The translations under genes were made by a program, and so were the position numbers. This document shows, piece after piece, positions 37,547-45,180 of a stretch of 64,000 nucleotides of DNA; positions within the stretch are counted from its first letter, which is position 1, and the number at the start of each line of letters is the position of its first letter. The stretch comes from Aquibacillus rhizosphaerae (GTDB lineage: Bacteria; Bacillota; Bacilli; Bacillales; Amphibacillaceae). The notes below the pieces were generated by a model that saw only the letters and a program-made list of their open reading frames with translations, ran no database searches and was not told the origin of the DNA. Where the stretch lies: assembly GCF_030282825.1 (NCBI RefSeq), contig NZ_JASTZU010000037.1:1-64000 (forward strand), written 5' to 3'.

Positions 37547-38176
37547 TTAATATATCTCCCTCTGGGAAAACAACTTCTCAGATGCTTTCATTGATAAATA
37601 AAATAAGAGTGTAGCCAAGATCAACACAATTGTTGAAAAATAAAGGTGATTAGATAAAGCGTAAAACCAATCAAGCCATCCCATCGCAGTAGCAATTATC
37701 CCACAAACCATTAATGTAAAGAGAGTGACAAAGCTTACAAAAGCAGTTATAAGAAGATAAAGAATTAAATAATGGATCAATAACAAGATAGCTAGAAGAG
37801 CAATTAGTACAGAAAAAAGAACTATCCTGTTTGACATAATTATGGATTCCATTTGTATATTCGGAATACTGCCTACAACTAAATCAACTATCCAGAGTAG
37901 CAAAATTAGAAAAACAGTGTAACAAAAACTAAATAAATATCTAGCTTTAACAATCGTTGATCTCTTTATGGGTAAACTAATTACATAACAATTAATTTTA
38001 CCTCTGTAATCTAATGTGAATAAAGAGAAAATTGGTATTAGATACAAATAAATAAACAATGTGTATTGTGACGTATCTATAAAAAAACTAACTAAATAAG
38101 CACTAACAAATATAATAGTGAGGCTAACTATTGTCGCTCTACTTAGCAAAAAATCACGTTTTACTAGTGGTAGCAT
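37547..38176 (-). CDS. ABC-2 type transporter permease (ABC2_membrane_5-like), first copy
   Basis: The 209-residue protein has six predicted TM helices and the conserved turn INCYVISLPIKRSTIVKARY between TM2 and TM3. It is paralogous to the next gene downstream. The start codon overlaps the ATPase stop (TGATG), so the two are translationally coupled. The layout resembles the small permeases of Pmt-type (phenol-soluble modulin export) and related peptide-export ABC systems. That functional link is inference. Confidence 0.82.
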   Translation of the reverse strand: MLPLVKRDFLLSRATIVSLTIIFVSAYLVSFFIDTSQYTLFIYLYLIPIFSLFTLDYRGKINCYVISLPIKRSTIVKARYLFSFCYTVFLILLLWIVDLVVGSIPNIQMESIIMSNRIVLFSVLIALLAILLLIHYLILYLLITAFVSFVTLFTLMVCGIIATAMGWLDWFYALSNHLYFSTIVLILATLLFYLSMKASEKLFSQREIY

Positions 38177-39027
38177 CAGTTACTCCCCTTCGTCTTGAAA
38201 TACATAATATCCTCTAATGTAGCCTTTTCAATAATCACATCATTCTTAAACTCGTCAAACAAGGAGCTATCACCTTCTAACAATGCAGTAAATCCTTGTG
38301 CCGTTTCACGAACACCTAAAAATAGACTGCGCATATCTTGATCAAGCATGTCTGACCTACCTTTAATGATATGAAAATACTCTTGTATGTCTGCCATACT
38401 CTTTTGCATGACAATTTCCCCTTTATTAATAAACACAATGTAATCAGCAATATGATCTAAGTCTGTTGTAGTATGGGTGGAGAAAAAGATGGTTCGCTTT
38501 TCATCTACCATTAATTCTTGCAATAGGTCGATAAGTTCTCTACGAAAAATAGGGTCAAGTCCAGCGGTCGGCTCATCCATGATGATAAATTCGGGGTTGT
38601 GTGCGAGCGCGAATAATAAGGAACATTTCATTTTCATTCCTTTAGAGAAATGTTTCAGCTTCTTTCTAAATGGTAAATCAAATTCATGTAAATACTTGTT
38701 AAATAACTGATCATCCCACCCGTCATATAGTGGCGCAATAAAAGCTTTCATTTTTTTAATAGTAAAATTTTCATACATATATAATTCATCATAAACAAAG
38801 CCAATTTTCTGCTTTAGCTGAGCTTCTGTATTTGGAGAATCAAATAATTTTATCTCCCCCTGATCGGGCTTTAATATGTCCATAATCATATGAATCGTTG
38901 TGCTTTTCCCACTACCATTCGGACCAATAAATCCAGTAATATAACCTTGAGGCACTTTAATCGATAGGTCCTTTAGTGAAAAACCTTTTAATTCCTTACT
39001 AACATGATTTAGCTCCACTGTATTCAT
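38176..39027 (-). CDS. ABC transporter ATP-binding protein
   Basis: This is the ATPase of a predicted exporter, with 283 residues. Walker A is GPNGSGKST near residue 36 and Walker B is FIIMDEPTAGLDP. The H-loop His is in FFSTHTTTDLDH. The signature motif is the degenerate HFSKGMKMK rather than LSGGQ, common in ABC-2 exporters of the Ytr/Pmt type. The start overlaps the gntR stop (TAATG) and the stop overlaps the permease start, so three genes are coupled. Confidence 0.9.
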   Translation of the reverse strand: MNTVELNHVSKELKGFSLKDLSIKVPQGYITGFIGPNGSGKSTTIHMIMDILKPDQGEIKLFDSPNTEAQLKQKIGFVYDELYMYENFTIKKMKAFIAPLYDGWDDQLFNKYLHEFDLPFRKKLKHFSKGMKMKCSLLFALAHNPEFIIMDEPTAGLDPIFRRELIDLLQELMVDEKRTIFFSTHTTTDLDHIADYIVFINKGEIVMQKSMADIQEYFHIIKGRSDMLDQDMRSLFLGVRETAQGFTALLEGDSSLFDEFKNDVIIEKATLEDIMYFKTKGSN

Positions 39028-39407
39028 TACGACTCATCTCCCTCAAAAAAAATCTCTAATCTCTCTAGCAAATCTCGTTTTGTTAACCCTAGTCGTTTTG
39101 CATCTGCAATTAACTGTTCAAAGTCATTTTCTAACTCTCTGACTTGCCACTCTCTTAAAAAATGGGGTTGCTGGCCAGCTACAAACGTTCCTTTTCCAAC
39201 AGACGACACCAAAAACCCTTCTTTCTCAAGGTCTTCATAAGCACGTTTTGAAGTAATTACACTCACTTTTAATTGTTTGGCAAGTACCCTCATCGAAGGA
39301 AGTGCTTCACCTTCCGTTAACTCGCCCGTGTATATTTGTTGTTTAATCTGCTCTTTGATTTGCTGGAAAAGTGGTTCCTTACTCGTTGTAGATAGAAGAA
39401 TATTCAT
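39027..39407 (-). CDS. GntR-family repressor, YtrA subfamily
   Basis: The 126-residue protein has an N-terminal winged helix-turn-helix (MRVLAKQLKVSVITSKRAYE near residues 45-65) and only a short helical C-terminal dimerisation tail, the YtrA subfamily layout. It is the first gene of the ABC operon and probably represses its own promoter until inducer or cell-envelope stress relieves it, as known for YtrA and PmtR. TATATATATT-rich dyads just upstream (about 39434-39465) could be its operator. Confidence 0.88.
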   Translation of the reverse strand: MNILLSTTSKEPLFQQIKEQIKQQIYTGELTEGEALPSMRVLAKQLKVSVITSKRAYEDLEKEGFLVSSVGKGTFVAGQQPHFLREWQVRELENDFEQLIADAKRLGLTKRDLLERLEIFFEGDES

Positions 39408-39510
39408 CGAAATCTCCTTATCATTTGAATTATTGTATATATATTATATATACAATATATACACATAAACACAATAAATCAACAACAAATGGAAAACTTT
39501 AGCTGAATAA

Positions 39511-39635
39511 GCATATTTATCGCTAGAAAGTAGATATATTATGGAGGAATGAGCATATCTCATCAACGAAAGTAGATATATATAGATGGAAGGAGCAAAT
39601 ATGGAGATTGAACGGGCATATCACATTTATTAATA
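39511..39635 (+). repeat. Imperfect tandem repeat with a period of about 42 bp
   Basis: Two good units and one decayed unit. Unit 1 starts GCATATTTATCG at 39511 with AGAAAGTAGATATAT inside. Unit 2 starts GCATATCTCATC at 39553 with CGAAAGTAGATATAT. Decayed starts occur at 39594 (GCAAAT) and 39615 (GCATATCAC). It is non-coding and lies upstream of gntR. Confidence 0.6.
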
Positions 39636-39663
39636 TCAATTCACCTCTTCAATGATTGAATTC

Positions 39664-39695
39664 ACAAAAAAGAGCACCCCATTACAGGCACTCTT
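39664..39695 (-). terminator. Probable terminator of mtnE
   Basis: On the minus strand the stem AAGAGTGCC/GGTGCTCTT (two non-paired or wobble positions) is followed by TTTTTTGTG, about 135 nt after the mtnE stop. The sequence between the stop and the hairpin shows no gene. Confidence 0.6.
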
Positions 39696-39829
39696 CGTAA
39701 TTTTAATGCTATTATTTAGTCATCCAGGGTCTTTCTAATAAATTCATAAAGCGAACCAAACACTTTACCAGCGCGGCCGCCCTATGTCTCCCGATATTAT
39801 TCAATATTTTACTATTCTAATAATAATTT

Positions 39830-41005
39830 TTAATTAAATAGCTTTAGTCTATCTATTCGTTCAACCGCTTCTATTAACCGATTCTCATCATCCAAAAGCC
39901 CTACCCTTATGTATCCTTCACCAGTTTCTCCAAACCCATTTCCAGGCGCAACAGCAACATGTGCTTGTTCTAAAAGCAAATCACTAAACTGATTGGAACT
40001 ATAACCATCAGGCACAGGTAACCAAACAAAAAAGGTACCTTTAGGTGAATCAATTTCCCAGCCAATTTCTCTTAATTTACCTACAAATATATCACGACGC
40101 CTTTCATATACCGACACCAGTTCCTGGGCTGCTTTTTGATCTTCTGTCAGCGCTTTGGCCGCTGCATGTTGAATTGCCCCAAATAAACTAACATACACAT
40201 GATCCTGAATTAAGTTTATGTTTTCGATTACTGATTTGTTACCAACCGCAAACGCCACCCTCCAGCCAGCCATATTGTAAGTCTTTGAAAGCGTGTATAT
40301 TTCCACCCCAATATCCTTTGCACCTTCTGATTGCAAAAAGCTTTGTGGTTTTTCTCCATCAAACCCTAACGAGCCATAGGCAAAATCATGTACTACACAT
40401 ATATTGTGTTCCTTTGCGACCTTTACCGTCTCATCAAAAAAGAACTTGTTAGCGGTCGCTGAAGTTGGGTTGTTAGGATAATTTAGAAACATAAGTTTTG
40501 CTTGATGCAAATCTTCTTGAGATACATTTGAATAATCTGGCAAGAAGTCATTCTCTGGGTACAGTGGCATCAGCGCAGTCTTAGCATCCGCTAATGCAAT
40601 TCCAGACATGTAATCTGGATATCCTGGATCCGGTAATAAAGCAAGGTCCCCTGGATTAAGTAGACATTGACTAATTTCTACCAAACCAGTCTTGGCACCA
40701 AATAAAATAGCCACCTCTTCATTTGGATCTAAATCAACATTATATTCTTGCTTATAAAATTCCGTGGCCGCTTCCTTTAAAAATGAATGCCCCTGAAAGG
40801 GTGAGTATTTATGATAAAAAGGATTAGCCGCAGCTTCTTTTAATTCCTCCACAATGTGAGCAGGTGTTGGTAAATCCGGATTACCTTGTCCCAAATTAAT
40901 AATGTCATAACCTTGATTTTTTAAGCTTTGGACTTTATGCACTAGACTTGCAAAAAACTGTTCTGGTAATCGCCTTAACGTATCTGATTGCTCAAATTTT
41001 CGCAC
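39830..41005 (-). CDS. mtnE: Methionine-salvage aminotransferase MtnE-like
   Basis: MtnE is a PLP-dependent class I/II aminotransferase that converts the keto acid KMTB to methionine. The protein has about 391 residues. An N-terminal LPEQFFASLVHKV precedes LGQGNPDLPTPAHI, and the PLP Lys is in YTLSKTYNMAGWRV near residue 235. The frame is open to 41137. ATG 41014 lies directly on the GAAAGG core, so GTG 41005, nine bases on, has the better spacing; either is possible. It is divergent from mtnU, as in B. subtilis. No SAM-box riboswitch was found upstream. Confidence 0.85.
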   Translation of the reverse strand: MRKFEQSDTLRRLPEQFFASLVHKVQSLKNQGYDIINLGQGNPDLPTPAHIVEELKEAAANPFYHKYSPFQGHSFLKEAATEFYKQEYNVDLDPNEEVAILFGAKTGLVEISQCLLNPGDLALLPDPGYPDYMSGIALADAKTALMPLYPENDFLPDYSNVSQEDLHQAKLMFLNYPNNPTSATANKFFFDETVKVAKEHNICVVHDFAYGSLGFDGEKPQSFLQSEGAKDIGVEIYTLSKTYNMAGWRVAFAVGNKSVIENINLIQDHVYVSLFGAIQHAAAKALTEDQKAAQELVSVYERRRDIFVGKLREIGWEIDSPKGTFFVWLPVPDGYSSNQFSDLLLEQAHVAVAPGNGFGETGEGYIRVGLLDDENRLIEAVERIDRLKLFN

Positions 41006-41178
41006 TTTATTCATCCTTTCAATCCAAGTAAATAATAATAAAATTGACATAAAAATAAGCCAATGTGATAATGTCAGAATATATAAATAATAATTCTTAT
41101 TATAATGCCTAGGAAGTAAAAAAAGCCATCTCCTCACTCAAAAATTGTCTATCAAACTCTAAAAGGAGGAACTATTCA

Positions 41179-41967
41179 ATGAATTTAAATATAGCTTTAA
41201 CGCAGATAGATATTGCATTTGGTAACCCAGAAGACAATTTTCTAAAGGTCGAGCAGTACTTCAAAGAATCCATCGATAAGAATACGGACGTAGTAGTCCT
41301 ACCTGAATTGTGGACAACCGGCTATGATTTAACAAGGTTAGATGACATTGCTGACCCAGAAGGCAAGCAAGCAACCTCATTCCTTGCTGAACTCGCTCAA
41401 AAATATCAGGTAAATATCATTGCTGGATCAGTTGCTAAGCAAGTGGACTCACATGTAACGAATACAATGCTAATATTTAACCGGGAAGGTCAGTTAATAA
41501 AGGAATATAGCAAAGCGCATTTATTCCGGCTAATGAATGAGGAAAAACATTTAATTGAAGGTAATGAAAATGGGTTATTTGAACTTGAAGGCCATAAGAG
41601 CGCAGGGGTAATCTGTTATGATATCCGTTTCCCTGAATGGATACGCACACATATGCTTGATAATACAAAAATGTTATTTGTTGTAGCCGAGTGGCCAAAA
41701 CCGCGGATTGATCATTGGCGCGCACTTCTATTAAGCAGGGCGATCGAAAATCAATGCTTCGTGATTGCTTGTAATCGTGTCGGCTCAGATCCAAACAATG
41801 AATTTGGCGGACATTCAGTTATTATTGGACCTTGGGGGGAAATCATTGCAGAGGCAGGGGAAGATGAAACAACCCTATTTGGTCAGATTGACATCAATCA
41901 AGTGGATAAAGTAAGAGATACTATCCCTATTTTTTCAGACCGAAGACCTGATATTTATAAATTGTAA
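41179..41967 (+). CDS. mtnU: Carbon-nitrogen hydrolase family protein MtnU (omega-amidase-like)
   Basis: This nitrilase-superfamily protein of 262 residues has its catalytic triad visible as Glu in VLPELWTTGYD, Lys in EYSKAHLFR and Cys in GVICYDIRFPEW. In methionine salvage it is thought to hydrolyse the alpha-keto amide KMTB-amine (omega-amidase). AAAAGGAGGAAC precedes the ATG. It is divergent from mtnE with about 170 bp between them. The other mtn genes are not in this window. Confidence 0.88.
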   Translation: MNLNIALTQIDIAFGNPEDNFLKVEQYFKESIDKNTDVVVLPELWTTGYDLTRLDDIADPEGKQATSFLAELAQKYQVNIIAGSVAKQVDSHVTNTMLIFNREGQLIKEYSKAHLFRLMNEEKHLIEGNENGLFELEGHKSAGVICYDIRFPEWIRTHMLDNTKMLFVVAEWPKPRIDHWRALLLSRAIENQCFVIACNRVGSDPNNEFGGHSVIIGPWGEIIAEAGEDETTLFGQIDINQVDKVRDTIPIFSDRRPDIYKL

Positions 41968-42023
41968 AGGGAAGGCTCAAATGCCTCCCCTACATTTATC
42001 TATGACGATAAAAAATTCAAATT

Positions 42024-42449
42024 CTACTCAATTAATTGTCTAGGCTTTCGCACAAGACTCATTATTCCAGCAATTAGATAGAAAATACCTGCAAAAATCC
42101 CTAAACCTAAACTACTAAATGATACTACTACAGCAGTTACTATTAAAATTATACCGGCTACTTTTGGCTTTTTATTTCCTTTTAAAAGTATCATAGCTAT
42201 AATACCAAGAACAATTGCAAGAATCGCAGAGATAAGAATTAGCCATGAAATACTAGTAAAACCATCTAAAAACCCTTCGAAATCAGCTTGCGTTAAATTT
42301 GGGTCTGTGGCAACCATCTCATCAACGAAATCTGACATAATTTCATCATTACCTTGTAACGCTACTAAAAATCCACCTACACCTGCCATAATTCCATAAA
42401 AAAGGGCACCAATAACACCTAACACTACTTCACCTGTTCTTTTTATCAT
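42024..42449 (-). CDS. DUF4064 membrane protein
   Basis: The 141-residue protein has four predicted TM helices (about 7-30, 68-90, 96-114, 117-135) and an extracellular loop between TM1 and TM2 rich in acidic residues (GNDEIMSDFVDEMVATDP). The layout matches the DUF4064 family. It follows the ABC permease by 22 bp and is the third gene of an ATPase-permease-DUF4064 operon. A role as accessory to that transporter is a guess from position. Confidence 0.8.
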   Translation of the reverse strand: MIKRTGEVVLGVIGALFYGIMAGVGGFLVALQGNDEIMSDFVDEMVATDPNLTQADFEGFLDGFTSISWLILISAILAIVLGIIAMILLKGNKKPKVAGIILIVTAVVVSFSSLGLGIFAGIFYLIAGIMSLVRKPRQLIE

Positions 42450-42471
42450 TTTATTACTCCTCCTTCAATAA

Positions 42472-43443
42472 TTATTGACCAGCTACGTCTCGTTTTGTAA
42501 AAGCCCACCACGATGCAGCTAGGAAAATACAATAGTAAACTAGTAACACAATAATAGAAAATGCCATTGTCATTCCTTCAATTGCTGGTTCACTACCTCC
42601 TGTATATTGACTTAAGTCTGTATTGGCAAATAAAATGTACTTTGCCCAATCATATTGAGAAACAAATAAGACAACACCATTACCTGCAAACATTAAAAAT
42701 ATTGCTAATCCTATTGCCATTCCACTACTTCTAAATATAGTTGAGATCATAAATGCAAAAGTAGCCATCATCACAAGGTTTACCATTTTAAAACCATATG
42801 CAATAATTGTTTCTTTGAATAAATCAATCTGTTCATATGTCCCATCCAGTTGAAGTATGACGGCATTTGAACTCAATCCATCAACACCAAATAAAATAGC
42901 ACCTACAGTCCAGGAAACCACTATCAAAAATAATAATAATGTTAGTGCAAATACAAGTATAGAAATATATTTTGAAGCTAATATCTTTAAGCGTGATGCT
43001 GGACGAATAAGCAGTAACTTAATCGTACCCCATTTAAATTCATTAGCAATGATGCCCGCTGCTACAATAATTGTAAATAAACTTATGACTGAGGCAAGGA
43101 ATGTATTCTCATATAAATACTTCCACGCATCATAACCTTGTGGTTTGATATCATTTTCAAGGTGATAGTTATTTCTTTCAAGAGTTGCTGGATTCATCGC
43201 CTCGGAGAATTCCATCTCATCACTATTAGCTTCTTCCATTTGTTGTGTTATTTGTTGATTTTCTTCCTGCAGTTCTTCTCTCCAGTCATCTCCATATTCT
43301 TGTAAACTACCATCATCTATAAATCTAACAATCACTGCTCCTAGGATAGCAATTAATGCAAGGATAGCAAACATGACCCAAGTGGCTTTTCTTACATACA
43401 GCTTTATTTGTTCATTTTTAACTAACTGGATAAAATTACTCAA
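42472..43443 (-). CDS. ABC-2 type transporter permease
   Basis: The 323-residue protein has one N-terminal TM (about 22-42), a large extracytoplasmic loop rich in Glu/Asn (about 45-105), and five further TM helices. This fits permeases of BcrA/LanFEG-like or Na+-efflux-like ABC-2 exporters. The frame is open from TTG 43458, but GGAG lies within that codon run, 9 nt before TTG 43443, which is taken as the start. It overlaps the ATPase gene by 8 nt. The substrate is unknown. Confidence 0.82.
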   Translation of the reverse strand: MSNFIQLVKNEQIKLYVRKATWVMFAILALIAILGAVIVRFIDDGSLQEYGDDWREELQEENQQITQQMEEANSDEMEFSEAMNPATLERNNYHLENDIKPQGYDAWKYLYENTFLASVISLFTIIVAAGIIANEFKWGTIKLLLIRPASRLKILASKYISILVFALTLLLFLIVVSWTVGAILFGVDGLSSNAVILQLDGTYEQIDLFKETIIAYGFKMVNLVMMATFAFMISTIFRSSGMAIGLAIFLMFAGNGVVLFVSQYDWAKYILFANTDLSQYTGGSEPAIEGMTMAFSIIVLLVYYCIFLAASWWAFTKRDVAGQ

Positions 43444-44356
43444 TTGTATTATCTCCAATCAATTCTAGGAATTTATCTTCTAATGAAGAACGTTTTACAT
43501 AAACACCATAAATATTTATATTTTCACTGACAAGACTTTTTATAATCTGTGGTATTTCATCTTTCTTAGCAGATAGAATGATATTGTCTTTTTCCATCCT
43601 AACTTCTTTATCAAATTGTTGTTCCAATTGTTGCTTTCCAATTTGCACATTATCTAATTCGATATACACATCGTTAAGCTCCGTTTGTTCCATCGTATCA
43701 TTTACGGAGTTTATCGCAATGATTTCTCCATTTTTTATAATACCTATCCGATCACACATTAACTCAATTTCAGATAATAAGTGACTTGAAACAATAACCG
43801 CCACATTTTCTTGTTCTGCTAAGTCTCTTATGTAACGACGAATCTCTCTAATTCCCGATGGGTCTAACCCATTGGTCGGTTCATCTAAAATAAGGATGGA
43901 TGGTTTATGAAGTAATGCTTGAGCGATTCCAAGTCGTTGCCTCATCCCAAGTGAATATCTACCTACTTTTTCATTAATTGGCTTTTCCAAACCAACAAGT
44001 GCAATCACTTCATTAATTCTTTCTTTAGAAATTCCAGGAATCATTCTAGCATAGTGTTCGAGATTCTTTCTTCCAGTCATAAAAGGATACATTTCCGGAT
44101 TTTCAACGATGGCACCTACGTGCTTGATTGCTTCCTTAAAATCCGTTTTAATACTTTTCCCTTCTATTAATACATCCCCTTCAGTGATTTTCATTAATCC
44201 TACCATCATCCGTATCGTCGTTGTTTTACCAGCTCCATTAGGACCTAGAAAACCAAATACCTCTCCAGGATATATATTAAAATCCAATCCTTTTATGATA
44301 GGTTTATTACGAATTGTCTTTTTTAATCCAATAAGTTGCATTGCGGGATTCGACAA
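43436..44356 (-). CDS. ABC transporter ATP-binding protein (BcrA-like)
   Basis: The 306-residue ATPase has Walker A GPNGAGKTT near residue 40, signature YSLGMRQRL, Walker B ILILDEPTNGLDPSG and switch His in VIVSSHLLSE. The C-terminal extension of about 90 residues is typical of bacitracin- or lantibiotic-type exporters. The start is TTG 44356, preferred because GGAGGTG is 7 nt upstream; the first in-frame ATG, 15 bases on, is too far. It is the first gene of a three-gene operon, with no adjacent two-component system. Confidence 0.88.
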   Translation of the reverse strand: MSNPAMQLIGLKKTIRNKPIIKGLDFNIYPGEVFGFLGPNGAGKTTTIRMMVGLMKITEGDVLIEGKSIKTDFKEAIKHVGAIVENPEMYPFMTGRKNLEHYARMIPGISKERINEVIALVGLEKPINEKVGRYSLGMRQRLGIAQALLHKPSILILDEPTNGLDPSGIREIRRYIRDLAEQENVAVIVSSHLLSEIELMCDRIGIIKNGEIIAINSVNDTMEQTELNDVYIELDNVQIGKQQLEQQFDKEVRMEKDNIILSAKKDEIPQIIKSLVSENINIYGVYVKRSSLEDKFLELIGDNTIE

Positions 44357-44467
44357 AAAAACACCTCCATTATAATTTATTCCACATATACATACGCAGT
44401 AAAATAATCAAAAGTTTCATCAATATGTAAGTTTTTATATTTTTTTCCATACAGGGGGAAGTTTAAG

Positions 44468-44503
44468 GAAAAATAAAAGGTATAGGAGGTTTTCTCCCAT
44501 ACC
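44468..44503 (-). terminator. Terminator of the 33-residue membrane-protein gene
   Basis: On the minus strand GGTATGGGAG, loop AAAAC and CTCCTATACC are followed by TTTTATTTTTCC. It starts right at the stop codon of the small gene. Confidence 0.88.
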
Positions 44504-44604
44504 TAGATCATTGCAGATATCAAGTAATAAATCGCTATTGCAACCACTATAACATAAACAGTTATTCTTCCCTTACTAAATGTAGGCTTGTCTTTTTGAG
44601 TCAT
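44503..44604 (-). CDS. 33-residue single-TM small protein
   Basis: A short minus-strand gene reads MTQKDKPTFSKGR, then a hydrophobic helix ITVYVIVVAIAIYYLISAMI up to the TAG stop. Three things support it as real: GAGGGTGG lies 6-7 nt before the ATG, a complete intrinsic terminator begins at its stop codon, and the composition is a clean basic-then-hydrophobic membrane peptide. Topology is predicted N-in. The family is unknown to me. It lies alone between the BcrA-like ATPase gene and glnK. A regulatory small protein, a toxin-like peptide or a transporter accessory are all possible. Confidence 0.7.
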   Translation of the reverse strand: MTQKDKPTFSKGRITVYVIVVAIAIYYLISAMI

Positions 44605-44770
44605 CTTATTCCACCCTCGCTGTAAAGAGAATAAATTTTTACACTTAATACCTTATTCTAATGATTTTATACCAATATTGCAAGCGCTTTCTTTTTAATT
44701 ATCTAAAAAATTTGAAAAAACACTTGAAATTTCCACTCCAACAACTTATGATAATAAACATAACTTAAGG

Positions 44771-44787
44771 TGTTAACAAACCTTACA
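44771..44787 (+). promoter_or_regulatory. Candidate TnrA/GlnR box upstream of glnK
   Basis: TGTTAACAAACCTTACA matches TGTNANAWWWTNTNACA except at two positions (C for A, and C for T). It lies only 26 bp before the glnK start, so it would suit a repressor (GlnR-like) better than an activator. This is a pattern match only. Confidence 0.4.
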
Positions 44788-44812
44788 TTTTAAATGAAAG
44801 GAGGAAATATGA

Positions 44813-45154
44813 ATGAAAAAAATAGAGGCAATCATCCGTCCAGAAAAATTCCAAACATTACGTGATAAGCTATCAGCTATTGGGATTGGAGGATTAACTG
44901 TTACAGAAGCTGCTGGCACAGGTAAACAAAAAGGGCAAACTGGTATTTTCCGCGGTACTACATTTCAAATACAATTACTGCCCAAAATTAAGGTTGAGAT
45001 GGTCGTTGAAGAAACACAATTAAATGAGATAGTTGACCTCATCATCGAAAGTTGCAGCACTGGAAATATTGGTGACGGAAAAATATTTGTTTACGCTGTT
45101 GAAGATTCCATACGAATTCGTACAGGTGAACGGGGCCAAGAAGCAGTTCTTTAA
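44813..45154 (+). CDS. glnK: PII-family nitrogen regulatory protein GlnK (NrgB)
   Basis: GlnK is a trimeric 2-oxoglutarate/ATP sensor that blocks AmtB. The 113-residue protein has the T-loop GKQKGQTGIFRGTTFQI, in which the uridylylated Tyr51 of E. coli is replaced by Phe, so uridylylation is not possible. The C-terminal signature GKIFVYAVEDSIRIRTGERG is intact. The RBS is AAAGGAGGAAAT. The order glnK-amtB is that of most bacteria and the reverse of B. subtilis nrgA-nrgB. A possible TnrA/GlnR site lies upstream. Confidence 0.95.
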   Translation: MKKIEAIIRPEKFQTLRDKLSAIGIGGLTVTEAAGTGKQKGQTGIFRGTTFQIQLLPKIKVEMVVEETQLNEIVDLIIESCSTGNIGDGKIFVYAVEDSIRIRTGERGQEAVL

Positions 45155-45180
45155 TCAACTAAAAAGGAGGAACAAAACCC

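Noticed and set aside
39771-39781. GCGGCCGC (NotI) sequence and a GC-rich patch in AT-rich intergenic DNA
   Set aside because: A single 8-bp site with no vector-like or transgenic sequence around it; best taken as chance.
41015-41178. Possible SAM (S-box) riboswitch for mtnE/mtnU
   Set aside because: The gap is only about 170 bp and none of the conserved S-box core sequences is present on either strand.
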